Positions 1 through 5,773 of a DNA stretch of 6,037 nt are shown one piece after another. The stretch's first letter is position 1. Each line of letters opens with the position of its first letter. A program made the translations under genes and the position numbers. The stretch lies in assembly GCA_937896705.1 (NCBI GenBank), contig CALBOC010000410.1, positions 1 through 6,037 on the forward strand, written 5' to 3'. This DNA is from an uncultured Micrococcaceae bacterium. Its GTDB lineage: Bacteria > Actinomycetota > Actinomycetes > Actinomycetales > Micrococcaceae. The notes beneath the pieces were generated by a model, which worked only from the letters and a program-made list of their open reading frames with translations, ran no database searches and was not told the DNA's origin.

Positions 1-885
1 CTACTTCTTGCGTGGATAGCGCTGTTTGAAGTCTTCGGCGATATCTTTCATGTACGCAAATTCGACCCCTGGGTGTGAGGCGAAATGGTCGAAGAGTCGT
101 TCCAGCATCAGCAACACTTGTGGGCGACCGGCGACATCGGGGTGAATAGTCATCGGATACACGGCGTAGTCCAATTCGCGATACACCCAGTCGAATTGGT
201 CGCGCCACAGCTGTTCGATATCGCGTGGGTTGACGAACCCGTGGGAGTTCGGGCTGGATTTGATAAACATCATCGGCGGGAGATCGTCGATGTACCAGGA
301 TGCCGGGATCTCCACCAAATCCGTTTCTTCACCACGCACCAGCGGTTTCATCCATTCTTTAGCTGACTTGGCGTTGTAGTCGATATTGGTCCAGCTATCG
401 CCAACGCGCACATAGTAGGGGGTAAAGTCCCGGTGCATGAAGGAATGGTCGTAGAGCATGCCCGCATCGGCGAGGATCTCGTTGGTGTGGTGCGACATTT
501 CCCACCACGGAGCCACGTACCCAACCGGTGCCTGACCTGCGCGACGCTCAATGAGGTCGTAGACATATTCAAAGACTTCGGTTTCTTGTTCGCGCGTCAT
601 CTCTAACGGGTTCTCATGCGAGTACCCGTGGTGGCCGATCTCGTGACCGGCTTCAACGACCTGGTCGAATTCGTCGGGGAAAGTTTCAATCGAGTGGCCC
701 GGCCAGAACCAAGTGAAGGGCAGCTCGCGGCGCTGGGCCAACTGCAGGAGTCGTGGTACCCCAACCTCACCGGCGAACATGCCCCGTGAAATGTCGTTCG
801 GGGAGTCTTGGCCCCCGTAGGAACCTAACCAGCCGCCCACGGCGTCCACATCAACACCCACTGCGATATAGATTTTCTTTGCCAT
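1..885 (-). CDS. polysaccharide deacetylase family protein, HpPgdA/PuuE-like (NodB fold), cytoplasmic
   Basis: Predicted metal-dependent amide hydrolase of carbohydrate esterase family 4 (NodB fold), 294 residues and complete: ATG at 885, stop at 3-1. The N-terminal VDVDA motif supplies metal-site aspartates D12 and D14. The hallmark stretch around residues 28-47 ([20 protein letters not shown]) marks the Helicobacter pylori PgdA-like branch. The H-x3-H metal pair is H86/H90 in [19 protein letters not shown] near 122-129 replaces the usual arginine-proline motif, and TIHPD (H248) is the likely catalytic histidine. There is no signal peptide or membrane segment, so it acts in the cytoplasm, unlike secreted cell-wall deacetylases. 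Relatives include PuuE-type allantoinases, so the substrate may be a small amide rather than peptidoglycan. Two SD-like stretches precede the ATG: GAGG a few bases upstream and AAGGAG further up. A putative promoter and a terminator separate it from the phosphatase gene. The family is secure; the substrate is unknown. Confidence 0.9.
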   Translation of the reverse strand: MAKKIYIAVGVDVDAVGGWLGSYGGQDSPNDISRGMFAGEVGVPRLLQLAQRRELPFTWFWPGHSIETFPDEFDQVVEAGHEIGHHGYSHENPLEMTREQETEVFEYVYDLIERRAGQAPVGYVAPWWEMSHHTNEILADAGMLYDHSFMHRDFTPYYVRVGDSWTNIDYNAKSAKEWMKPLVRGEETDLVEIPASWYIDDLPPMMFIKSSPNSHGFVNPRDIEQLWRDQFDWVYRELDYAVYPMTIHPDVAGRPQVLLMLERLFDHFASHPGVEFAYMKDIAEDFKQRYPRKK

Positions 886-930
886 GTTTACCTCGACTCC
901 TTCCCTAGTCGCGTATGCAAGACACTTCTC

Positions 931-961
931 ACACTAACTACGGGGTTGGAAGCTGTGTCAA
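931..961 (-). promoter_or_regulatory. putative promoter of the deacetylase gene
   Basis: On the minus strand a perfect TTGACA (961-956) is followed by TAGTGT (936-931) with a 19-base spacer. An alternative -10, TAGTTA (940-935), would give a 15-base spacer. Either would start transcription about 40-45 bases before the deacetylase ATG. The -35 match is exact, but both spacers are away from the optimal 17, so this is a moderate call. Confidence 0.4.
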
Positions 962-988
962 CCATTGTCGGATGCATTTGCGGAGAGA

Positions 989-1007
989 ATCCGGTCACGT
1001 GCCGGAT
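989..1007. promoter_or_regulatory. inverted repeat ATCCGG-N7-CCGGAT, possible operator
   Basis: A perfect 6-bp inverted repeat with a 7-base centre that itself contains the palindrome CACGTG (996-1001). It lies 28 bases upstream of the putative -35 box of the deacetylase promoter, where an activator or repressor could bind. No known regulator is assigned. It could also be a chance dyad. Confidence 0.25.
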
Positions 1008-1060
1008 GGACGATTTTGTCTCGTCTCGTGTGCCGCAGGTTGTAGTGCAAAACAAGCACG

Positions 1061-1103
1061 CTAAACCCCACCGAATCGCGGTCTGTGATCCGGTGGGGTT
1101 TAG
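1061..1103 (-). terminator. intrinsic terminator after the alkaline phosphatase gene
   Basis: A perfect 13-bp inverted repeat, CTAAACCCCACCG (1061-1073) with CGGTGGGGTTTAG (1091-1103), encloses a 17-base loop; further pairing in the loop can extend the stem past one mismatch. It begins about 70 bases beyond the phosphatase stop codon. On the minus strand the stem ends in GGGGTTTAG and is followed by a T-rich CTTGTTTTG, which fits a Rho-independent terminator with a weak U-tract. The stem is symmetric and could work in both directions, but only the phosphatase gene runs into it here. Confidence 0.75.
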
Positions 1104-1172
1104 CCTCGAAGCGGGACACCTCGGGAGGTTGGCTCCGCTCACACGGCGCGTGACCAACCGAGGCCACTCGGG

Positions 1173-2774
1173 TTAGTTGCGCCCAGCGTTCTGGTGAGCG
1201 TTTTCATTGGCGACTGACGGCAGGTTGCTGTTGCCCTGTCCGTTGTTACCATTCCCGTTGTTGCCGTTGCCATTGTTCCCGGAATTGCCCTGACCGTTAC
1301 CCTGAGCTGGGGTGGCAGGCTGGCCTGGTCCATTCGGGTTGGCTGGTTTGGCTGGACCGTTGCCACGCTGTTCGTCTTTATCATCGGTCGCGTCTTCGGC
1401 CCAGAGTTCTTCTTTGAACAAGTTCGCTACGGTGACGTTGTCAATGTACTCGCCGCGAACCGGGTCGGTGCCGATGGCAGCGTCGAGGATCGCTTCGGAG
1501 CCGGCACCCTTAAAGAAGTATGGGACCAGGTGGTTGGTGTGATCACCGGAAGCCCAACCAACGGTTGGCAGTTCACCGGCGGTACCGGTCATTTCGGTGA
1601 AGTTCGGGTCGTCTTCTGCGCCACCGAGGTAGCCGGTTTCGTGGTCAGCGGTAACCACGAGCAGGGTGTCATCCCACGAAGAATTCGTTTCGACCCATTC
1701 GACGACCGATTCAACTGCGGCGTTGAAGTCCTGGGTTTCTTCGATATTGCGGGTGGTGTCGTTGGCGTGGCCGGTCCAGTCGATGGCGCCACCTTCGATC
1801 ATCAGGTGGAAACCGTCGTCATCCTGGCCCAGCACATTCAGGGCACCTTCGGACATAGTCGCCAGATCGGGCACATTGTCGTTGAATGCCACTTCGCCCG
1901 GCAGCTGGCCAGCTTCGCCACCGCTGCGGCCCTGCTGCAGGGTGGTTTCGGCCTGCGCCAGGCCGAAGACCTTCTCGGAGCTCACGGAGCCATCGGCCAA
2001 CTCCTCGAAGTCAGACTTGGTTTCGACGTAGTCCCACTCGGTTTCGCCGTTTGATACCGCGTCGAAGGTCTCTTCGGCGATGTACTGGTAGTTCGGGGCG
2101 ACTTCTTGGCCATCATTGTTGTACATCGGGTGGCCAGCACCCATGACAACATCAAGGTATTCGGCGTTGAGCATCGAGTCGCCGATCTCTAGATAGTTAT
2201 TGCGACTCTCGTTGGCCACAGCATACGAGGCCGGGGTGGCGTGGCTGTACTGGACCGAGGAGACAACCCCGGCAGAACGGCCGGTTTCGTGTGCCAGCTC
2301 CGAGATAGTTTGTAGCTCGTTGCCGTCGGCATCAATGTTCAGCGCACCGTTGTAGATTTTGGTGCCGGTAGCCATGGCTGAGCCGGCAGCAGCTGAGTCA
2401 GTCGGTACGTTTTTGGTCCAGTTGAAGTCGTTCCAGGCAGCCTCGGGGTCGTAGCCGTAGCCGGCTTCGACGGAGCTCAGCGAATCGGTGGCCATGCCCA
2501 CGAGGTTGAAGTCTTCATAGACCTGCACGGATTCACCGTCTTGTTCGGTCACGTCACCGGGTTCGCCCTCGGTGATGAAGCGTGACTGACCGGTTTCGTA
2601 GAGGTTCGTGCTGACCACATGGTTATACCCCATGCCGTCACCAATCATGACAATCACGTTATCTGGCGCATCGGTGGTGCTCGGGGCGGCGTAAGCCGGG
2701 GCGATCGATGCGCCCGCGGTAACGGCCAGGGCCAACACACCTGTGGTCGTGCGTTGGATGATCTTCTTAGACAT
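1173..2774 (-). CDS. secreted alkaline phosphatase, PhoA family, with Gly/Asn/Gln-rich tail
   Basis: Alkaline phosphatase (EC 3.1.3.1) that releases inorganic phosphate from organic esters outside the cell; 533 residues from ATG 2774-2772. A TTG codon immediately upstream is also in frame, but the ATG is preferred; AAGGAAAGAG lies upstream as the SD. A Sec signal peptide covers residues 1-29 and probably ends AYA|AP. Active-site residues are visible in order: D46 in IGDGMG, nucleophile S127 in TDSAAAG, H178 in SHATPAS, E327/D332/H336 in IEGGAIDWTGHAND, D377/H378 in TADHETG and H412 in DHTNH. H178 and W333 replace the Asp153/Lys328 pair of the E. coli enzyme, as in Bacillus-type phosphatases. 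The mature chain has no cysteine, so it lacks the disulfides of E. coli PhoA. It is very acidic: about 84 Asp/Glu against 16 Lys/Arg. Residues from about 465 on are a low-complexity tail outside the catalytic fold. Confidence 0.95.
   Translation of the reverse strand: MSKKIIQRTTTGVLALAVTAGASIAPAYAAPSTTDAPDNVIVMIGDGMGYNHVVSTNLYETGQSRFITEGEPGDVTEQDGESVQVYEDFNLVGMATDSLSSVEAGYGYDPEAAWNDFNWTKNVPTDSAAAGSAMATGTKIYNGALNIDADGNELQTISELAHETGRSAGVVSSVQYSHATPASYAVANESRNNYLEIGDSMLNAEYLDVVMGAGHPMYNNDGQEVAPNYQYIAEETFDAVSNGETEWDYVETKSDFEELADGSVSSEKVFGLAQAETTLQQGRSGGEAGQLPGEVAFNDNVPDLATMSEGALNVLGQDDDGFHLMIEGGAIDWTGHANDTTRNIEETQDFNAAVESVVEWVETNSSWDDTLLVVTADHETGYLGGAEDDPNFTEMTGTAGELPTVGWASGDHTNHLVPYFFKGAGSEAILDAAIGTDPVRGEYIDNVTVANLFKEELWAEDATDDKDEQRGNGPAKPANPNGPGQPATPAQGNGQGNSGNNGNGNNGNGNNGQGNSNLPSVANENAHQNAGRN
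1224..1301 (-). repeat. low-complexity NNGNG-type repeat in the phosphatase tail
   Basis: These bases encode residues 492-517, built from Gly, Asn, Gln and Ser with a core of repeated NNGNG units. The DNA shows matching degenerate tandem copies of a short unit (gttgttgcc, gttgccatt, gttcccgg variants on the plus strand). It sits inside a longer Pro/Gly/Asn/Gln tail (about 1176-1380). Such segments are disordered, flexible linkers, and the repeat is a likely site of length variation between strains. No sortase motif or membrane anchor follows it. Confidence 0.7.
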
Positions 2775-2806
2775 CAAAAACTCTTTCCTTCAATCTGAGC
2801 GAGGCT

Positions 2807-2824
2807 GTGAGCGACGCTGCTCAC
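2807..2824 (-). other. hairpin in the phosphatase mRNA leader
   Basis: A perfect 6-bp inverted repeat, GTGAGC (2807-2812) and GCTCAC (2819-2824), encloses six bases. It falls in the predicted 5' leader, about 33-50 bases before the ATG. A repeated TGAGCGA (2796-2802 and 2808-2814) overlaps its left arm. No known riboswitch is recognisable and a role is speculative. Confidence 0.25.
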
Positions 2825-2870
2825 CGGCGTCGTGGAGACGACCACAGGTCACGCTAGGCGCGCTGTGTGG

Positions 2871-2899
2871 CCTCTAGGTCACCGGAAAGTAAATCTCAA
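2871..2899 (-). promoter_or_regulatory. putative promoter of the alkaline phosphatase gene
   Basis: On the minus strand TTGAGA (2899-2894) and TAGAGG (2876-2871) are separated by exactly 17 bases. Transcription would start near 2864 and leave a leader of about 90 bases before the ATG at 2774. The -35 differs from consensus at one base; the -10 keeps the leading TA but lacks the final T. Confidence 0.5.
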
Positions 2900-2921
2900 G
2901 CGAACTGTTGGTTCACCCAGG
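2884..2921. promoter_or_regulatory. PHO-box-like 11-mers over the phosphatase -35
   Basis: I compared this region with the PhoP direct-repeat unit described for Streptomyces, G(G/T)TCAYYYR(G/C)G, recalled from memory. On the minus strand three adjacent 11-mers match at 7, 9 and 7 of 11 positions: GTGAACCAACA (2916-2906), GTTCGCTTGAG (2905-2895) and ATTTACTTTCC (2894-2884). The middle unit overlaps the -35 box, as expected for a phosphate-starvation activator. On the plus strand GTTCACCCAGG (2911-2921) matches all 11 positions but faces the other way. PhoP control is therefore plausible, not shown. Confidence 0.35.
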
Positions 2922-2943
2922 GTTGCGCAGCGAATTGTTCGCT
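2899..2943. repeat. imperfect direct repeat, 30-bp period, between divergent promoters
   Basis: AGCGAACTGTTGGTT (2899-2913) recurs as AGCGAATTGTTCGCT (2929-2943) with 12 of 15 bases identical. The offset of 30 bp is close to three helical turns, which would put both copies on the same DNA face. The right copy is part of the 17-bp palindrome; the left copy touches the phosphatase -35. Confidence 0.4.
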
Positions 2944-2944
2944 G
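2928..2944. promoter_or_regulatory. perfect 17-bp palindrome, candidate operator of nadX
   Basis: CAGCGAATTGTTCGCTG is a perfect inverted repeat with 7-bp arms and a 3-base centre. It ends immediately upstream of the putative -35 of nadX and its centre would lie near -45. Such an arrangement is typical of a dimeric helix-turn-helix regulator site. It does not match a NAD-regulator site I recognise, so the binding protein is unknown. Confidence 0.45.
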
Positions 2945-2946
2945 GG

Positions 2947-2981
2947 TTGAGCTGGTGCTTCGTTGGTTAGAGTTGGCTACA
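2947..2981 (+). promoter_or_regulatory. putative leaderless promoter of nadX
   Basis: TAGAGT (2968-2973) is followed by seven bases and then the ATG at 2981, so transcription would start at or next to the A of the start codon. Weak -35 candidates are TTGAGC (2947-2952, 15-base spacer) or GGTTGA (2945-2950, 17-base spacer). There is no Shine-Dalgarno sequence before the ATG, which supports a leaderless transcript of the kind common in actinomycetes. Confidence 0.5.
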
Positions 2982-3760
2982 TGAAGATTTTGTTGTTGGG
3001 TTTTGGGTCCATCGGTCGACATATCGTGAAGTTGCTCGACTACGATTTCACGGCGCTGGTCCGGGACATTGCGGCCCACCGCGAGCGCGGCACCATGGGT
3101 GTTCGGCTCATTACCGAATCACAGTTCGACGACGCTGTGGCCAAGGCCGACCTTGTGGTCGAAGCCGCCGGCGTTGCAGCGGCTAAGCAGTTTTTACCTC
3201 GAGTCCACAAACCCATGGTGTTGACCTCTGTGGGGGCGCTGGCCGACCCGCAGATCGCTGCTCAACTCATGACCCCGAACCTGCACGTCACCAACGGCGC
3301 GATCGGTGGTTTTGATCTGTTTGAGGCCGTGGCTGACCAGCTCGACCACATTTCCATTACCACTTCGAAAGATCCAGCCGGACTGATCCAACCGTGGATG
3401 AGTCCAGACGAAGCGGCTCGACTCGAAACACTCGCTGAACCGGAGACGCTCTTTGAGGGTAACCCGACCGCTGCGATCGAGAAGTTTCCGGGCAACGTGA
3501 ACGTCGCGGTTGCCCTGGCCTACGCGACGCGCGGGTCACGCGCCTTTTCAGAAGCCTTGCAGCGTGTACAAGTACGGTTGGTGGCTGATCCGCTTCGTCC
3601 CGAGTCCGCCCACCGGATCGATGCCTCCGGGGAGGCTGGACAGTTCACCTTTGAATTCGTCTCGGCGCCCAGTCCGATCAATCCGGCCACCTCTGGGACG
3701 ACCGCGCTGTCGCTGGCCGCCACAATTCGGCGCATCGCACCGCATATTCGCCGTGGCTGA
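2981..3760 (+). CDS. nadX: L-aspartate dehydrogenase (NadX, DUF108 family)
   Basis: Predicted NAD(P)-dependent L-aspartate dehydrogenase (EC 1.4.1.21), which converts aspartate to iminoaspartate/oxaloacetate and ammonia; in NAD synthesis it can replace aspartate oxidase NadB upstream of quinolinate synthase NadA. The 259-residue length fits the family. The N-terminal Rossmann domain shows GFGSIG at 7-12, SVGALAD at 83-89 and NGAIGGFD at 105-112. The C-terminal domain has FPGNVNVA at 169-176, ADP at 202-204, the likely catalytic H211 and NPATSGTTALS at 234-244. The protein is soluble and cytoplasmic. An in-frame TTG at 2963 would add six residues, but ATG 2981 starts the conserved fold directly and fits the leaderless promoter. 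No nadA or nadC lies nearby in the window, so a role in NAD synthesis rather than general aspartate turnover is inferred. Confidence 0.9.
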   Translation: MKILLLGFGSIGRHIVKLLDYDFTALVRDIAAHRERGTMGVRLITESQFDDAVAKADLVVEAAGVAAAKQFLPRVHKPMVLTSVGALADPQIAAQLMTPNLHVTNGAIGGFDLFEAVADQLDHISITTSKDPAGLIQPWMSPDEAARLETLAEPETLFEGNPTAAIEKFPGNVNVAVALAYATRGSRAFSEALQRVQVRLVADPLRPESAHRIDASGEAGQFTFEFVSAPSPINPATSGTTALSLAATIRRIAPHIRRG

Positions 3761-3797
3761 TCCCACCGTCGACAACCCGCCGCTTTGCGTGCACCCT

Positions 3798-3811
3798 TAG
3801 AATGGTGGGCA
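3798..3811 (+). promoter_or_regulatory. putative leaderless -10 box of the membrane protein gene
   Basis: TAGAAT (3798-3803) is followed by exactly seven bases and then ATG at 3811, the same geometry as in front of nadX. An in-frame ATG at 3802 lies inside this box. No convincing -35 is visible and no Shine-Dalgarno sequence precedes either ATG. If the box is real, the mRNA begins at 3811 and the shorter protein is the true one. Confidence 0.4.
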
Positions 3812-4995
3812 TGACGGAGCTAGCGCCAGAACCCGACCACCGTGTGGCGGAGCGCAGCCCGAAGCGCTCGTCGGCACGGATAGAGTCCGGTGCGATTTGG
3901 GCTTCGATCAGCTTCGCGGCCCTGGCAGTTGTAGTGGGTCTGATCGCGTTTTCGAATAAACTCACGCCTTTGTCAGCCGATTATTCGGTGGGCACGGTCG
4001 CCGGGTGGACGACGGGCATCGCCGCGGGGGTCTCGGCGCTGATCGGGCTGCTGCTGGCCACCGAGTCCCCGCGTGGCAAACTGGGCTGGATGCGCCGTCG
4101 CTTTTGGGGCTGGTGGCTGATTGATCTGATCGGGCTGATCATCACGCACGGGGCCATCGCGACCCTGGCGGTGTTGAGCACCTTCCGGCTCTTCCAAGAA
4201 GCGTTTCAAGGACTCGTCGTAGATGCGATCGCCGCGACCCTCATGTTGTGTTTGGTCACCGCCGCAGCCTCGTATTTCGGGTTTAGCTCTGCTTCCCGGG
4301 CCACGACCGCCTCGATCTCGAATCTGCTGGCACTGTTTATGGCCGCAGGTGTCTTGGCCTCAATGTTGTTGGCCGAAAACCCGTACTGGTGGCACATGTT
4401 TTTCTCAGAACTGGGGACCGGCCAGGCAGGAATACTCTCGTTTTGGACGTTTAACACCACCCTGACTGTCTCCGGGCTGATGCTGACCACGCTGGCGAAC
4501 TTCATTTCCCAAGACTTCAACGCCTGGGCCGCCCACCGGCGGCGCCAGAATAAACGCCGCGGGTACGTGCGGGTCCTCAAAGGCGGGATGATGCTGATGG
4601 GACTCTGCATGGTCGGGATGTCCTGGGTACCGATCAATATCAGCGATCCCATCCACACCGGCTTCGTGCAGGTGTTGGCGGTGACCTTCGGGTTGATGCT
4701 ACTCAGTGTGCCAATCTGGTTACCGGGTGCTCCGGCAGCGATGTATGTCATTAGCTATTTGATCTTGGGACTCGGGGTGCTGGCGGTTGCCCTGTGGCAC
4801 CCGTTGAATTATTACAATCTAACCGCGTTGGAATTGGCTTTTGCTGGCATTATTTTCGCATGGCTGGTGGTCCTGATTCGTACCCTGGACGCCATGTTGT
4901 CAGATATCACCAGCCCACAAGCCAGTCGCGACCCGCTGCATACGCAGCCAGCAGCCCGGGCTCCCAGCGCAGGTGGTGACCATGCGCCAGCCTAG
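3811..4995 (+). CDS. ten-helix membrane protein, DUF998-like
   Basis: Integral membrane protein of 394 residues (397 if the upstream ATG at 3802 is used). A charged N-terminal tail of about 27 residues precedes ten hydrophobic segments at roughly 28-48, 62-83, 100-124, 134-156, 169-187, 207-231, 255-273, 284-303, 308-328 and 338-357. The C-terminus is hydrophilic, rich in Ala/Pro/His. A basic loop with HRRRQNKRR (242-250) should face the cytoplasm. The stretch ENPYWWHMFFSELGTG followed by FN (189-215) resembles DUF998 membrane proteins of actinomycetes as I recall them, which have no established function. I see no transporter signature, ATP-binding site or catalytic motif. It overlaps the following oxygenase-like gene by 14 bases, which suggests co-translation and perhaps a shared process at the membrane. 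Confidence 0.85.
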   Translation: MTELAPEPDHRVAERSPKRSSARIESGAIWASISFAALAVVVGLIAFSNKLTPLSADYSVGTVAGWTTGIAAGVSALIGLLLATESPRGKLGWMRRRFWGWWLIDLIGLIITHGAIATLAVLSTFRLFQEAFQGLVVDAIAATLMLCLVTAAASYFGFSSASRATTASISNLLALFMAAGVLASMLLAENPYWWHMFFSELGTGQAGILSFWTFNTTLTVSGLMLTTLANFISQDFNAWAAHRRRQNKRRGYVRVLKGGMMLMGLCMVGMSWVPINISDPIHTGFVQVLAVTFGLMLLSVPIWLPGAPAAMYVISYLILGLGVLAVALWHPLNYYNLTALELAFAGIIFAWLVVLIRTLDAMLSDITSPQASRDPLHTQPAARAPSAGGDHAPA

Positions 4996-5764
4996 GTCTC
5001 CGCGGACCGACGTCGAGCTCGCCCGGGAAGGCATCGTGCTCGCCGGCGGTGGCGCGGCTATCGCCTTGCAGGTTGCCCACCGGCCCGTAGCCGCCGGGGT
5101 GCAGCAGCATTCGAACTTCACCGCCGACCCGCTGGGCAGGCTGCGCCGCACGCTCCAATATCTGACGGCCGTGGTCCTGCCCGAAGCGCGAGCAGCTCGC
5201 GAGACGGTGACCGGCTGGGTAGCGCATGCTCATGAACCAGTCGAAGGCATCGCTGACGGTGCAGCCTATAGCGCCGCCGATCCGGACACGCAACGCTGGG
5301 TCACCGCCACGCTGTATTGGACGGCCGAGCAAATCCGCTGGCGCATCTGGGGTGACCAGCATCCCGATGAAGCCGAGCAGATTTATCGCAGTTACGCCGT
5401 CCTAGGCACAGCGTTGGGCATGCCCGAGGGCTATTGGCCGCCGGATCGTGTCGCTTTTCAACGCTACTGGGACGGGCAGCTCGCCACCCTGGAGGTCACC
5501 GACGCGTCCCGACAGATCATTGCTGACCTCTTTGCCGCACGCAGCGCTCCTCGATGGCTGCAAGCGGTCATGCCAACGGCCAGGTTTTTAACCGCCGGAC
5601 TCTTGCCCGCCGAAATCCGCCTCCAGCTAGGACTGGAATGGAATGGGCTCGACGCTGTGTGGGAACATCGCCTTTGGCGCATACTCCGCACCCTCTACCC
5701 GCGTCTGCCCACCAGTATCCGCCACGCACCCGCGCGGTTCGTGGTGGCGGACATAACTTCATGA
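4982..5764 (+). CDS. MpaB/rubber-oxygenase-like protein (DUF2236)
   Basis: 260-residue soluble protein of the DUF2236 family, which includes the b-type heme rubber oxygenase Lcp and the fungal oxygenase MpaB. Family landmarks are an N-terminal GGGAAIALQVAHRPVAAGV block (22-40), H43, then DPLGRLRRT (49-57), whose R53-x3-T57 spacing matches the conserved Arg/Thr pair of Lcp. GWVAHAHEPVEG (78-89) carries H82/H84, candidates for the heme-ligand histidine, and DPDTQRWVTATL follows at 100-111. There is no signal peptide, so unlike secreted Lcp it should stay inside the cell. Substrate and even heme content are unknown. ATG 4982 is chosen because AGGTGG (4971-4976) is well placed as SD and the conserved block begins soon after; GTG codons at 4973 and 4976 are in frame. 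The start lies inside the end of the membrane-protein gene. Confidence 0.8.
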   Translation: MRQPRSPRTDVELAREGIVLAGGGAAIALQVAHRPVAAGVQQHSNFTADPLGRLRRTLQYLTAVVLPEARAARETVTGWVAHAHEPVEGIADGAAYSAADPDTQRWVTATLYWTAEQIRWRIWGDQHPDEAEQIYRSYAVLGTALGMPEGYWPPDRVAFQRYWDGQLATLEVTDASRQIIADLFAARSAPRWLQAVMPTARFLTAGLLPAEIRLQLGLEWNGLDAVWEHRLWRILRTLYPRLPTSIRHAPARFVVADITS

Positions 5765-5773
5765 GGTGGAGTT

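Larger units (their letters stand above)
886..1172. other. intergenic spacer between deacetylase and phosphatase genes
   Basis: This 287-base gap contains the phosphatase terminator, the CACGTG-centred inverted repeat and the putative deacetylase promoter. A weaker bulged stem lies just after the phosphatase stop: CCTCGG and TTGG arms (1119-1124, 1129-1132) against CCAA and CCGAGG (1154-1163). Short open frames cross the gap but they read through the terminator stem and have no family resemblance, so I call no gene here. Confidence 0.6.

Noticed and set aside
888..1157. Minus-strand open frames of 69-89 codons across the deacetylase-phosphatase spacer
   Set aside because: They read through the terminator stem, have atypical Cys/Thr/Arg-rich composition, no recognisable family and no good ribosome-binding site.
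1204..1223. LPSVA near the phosphatase C-terminus as a sortase motif
   Set aside because: It is not LPxTG and no hydrophobic segment with a basic tail follows, so cell-wall sorting is unsupported.
1530..2054. 174-codon plus-strand open frame opposite the phosphatase gene
   Set aside because: It is antisense to the conserved catalytic core; its composition reflects the acidic codons of the opposite strand.
2829..2845. Small hairpin GTCGT-GGAG-ACGAC in the phosphatase leader
   Set aside because: Only 5 bp with a competing alternative pairing and no tract of T, so it is indistinguishable from chance.
3761..3797. Terminator or full promoter between nadX and the membrane protein gene
   Set aside because: No inverted repeat beyond the GTCGAC hexamer and no -35 at a usable distance from TAGAAT were found.
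4206..4751. 181-codon minus-strand open frame opposite the membrane protein gene
   Set aside because: It is the antisense image of hydrophobic helices and has no family features; the plus-strand frame has clear membrane topology.
4907..5362. 151-codon minus-strand open frame opposite the MpaB-like gene
   Set aside because: The plus strand encodes a recognised DUF2236 protein here; the antisense frame shows no motif.
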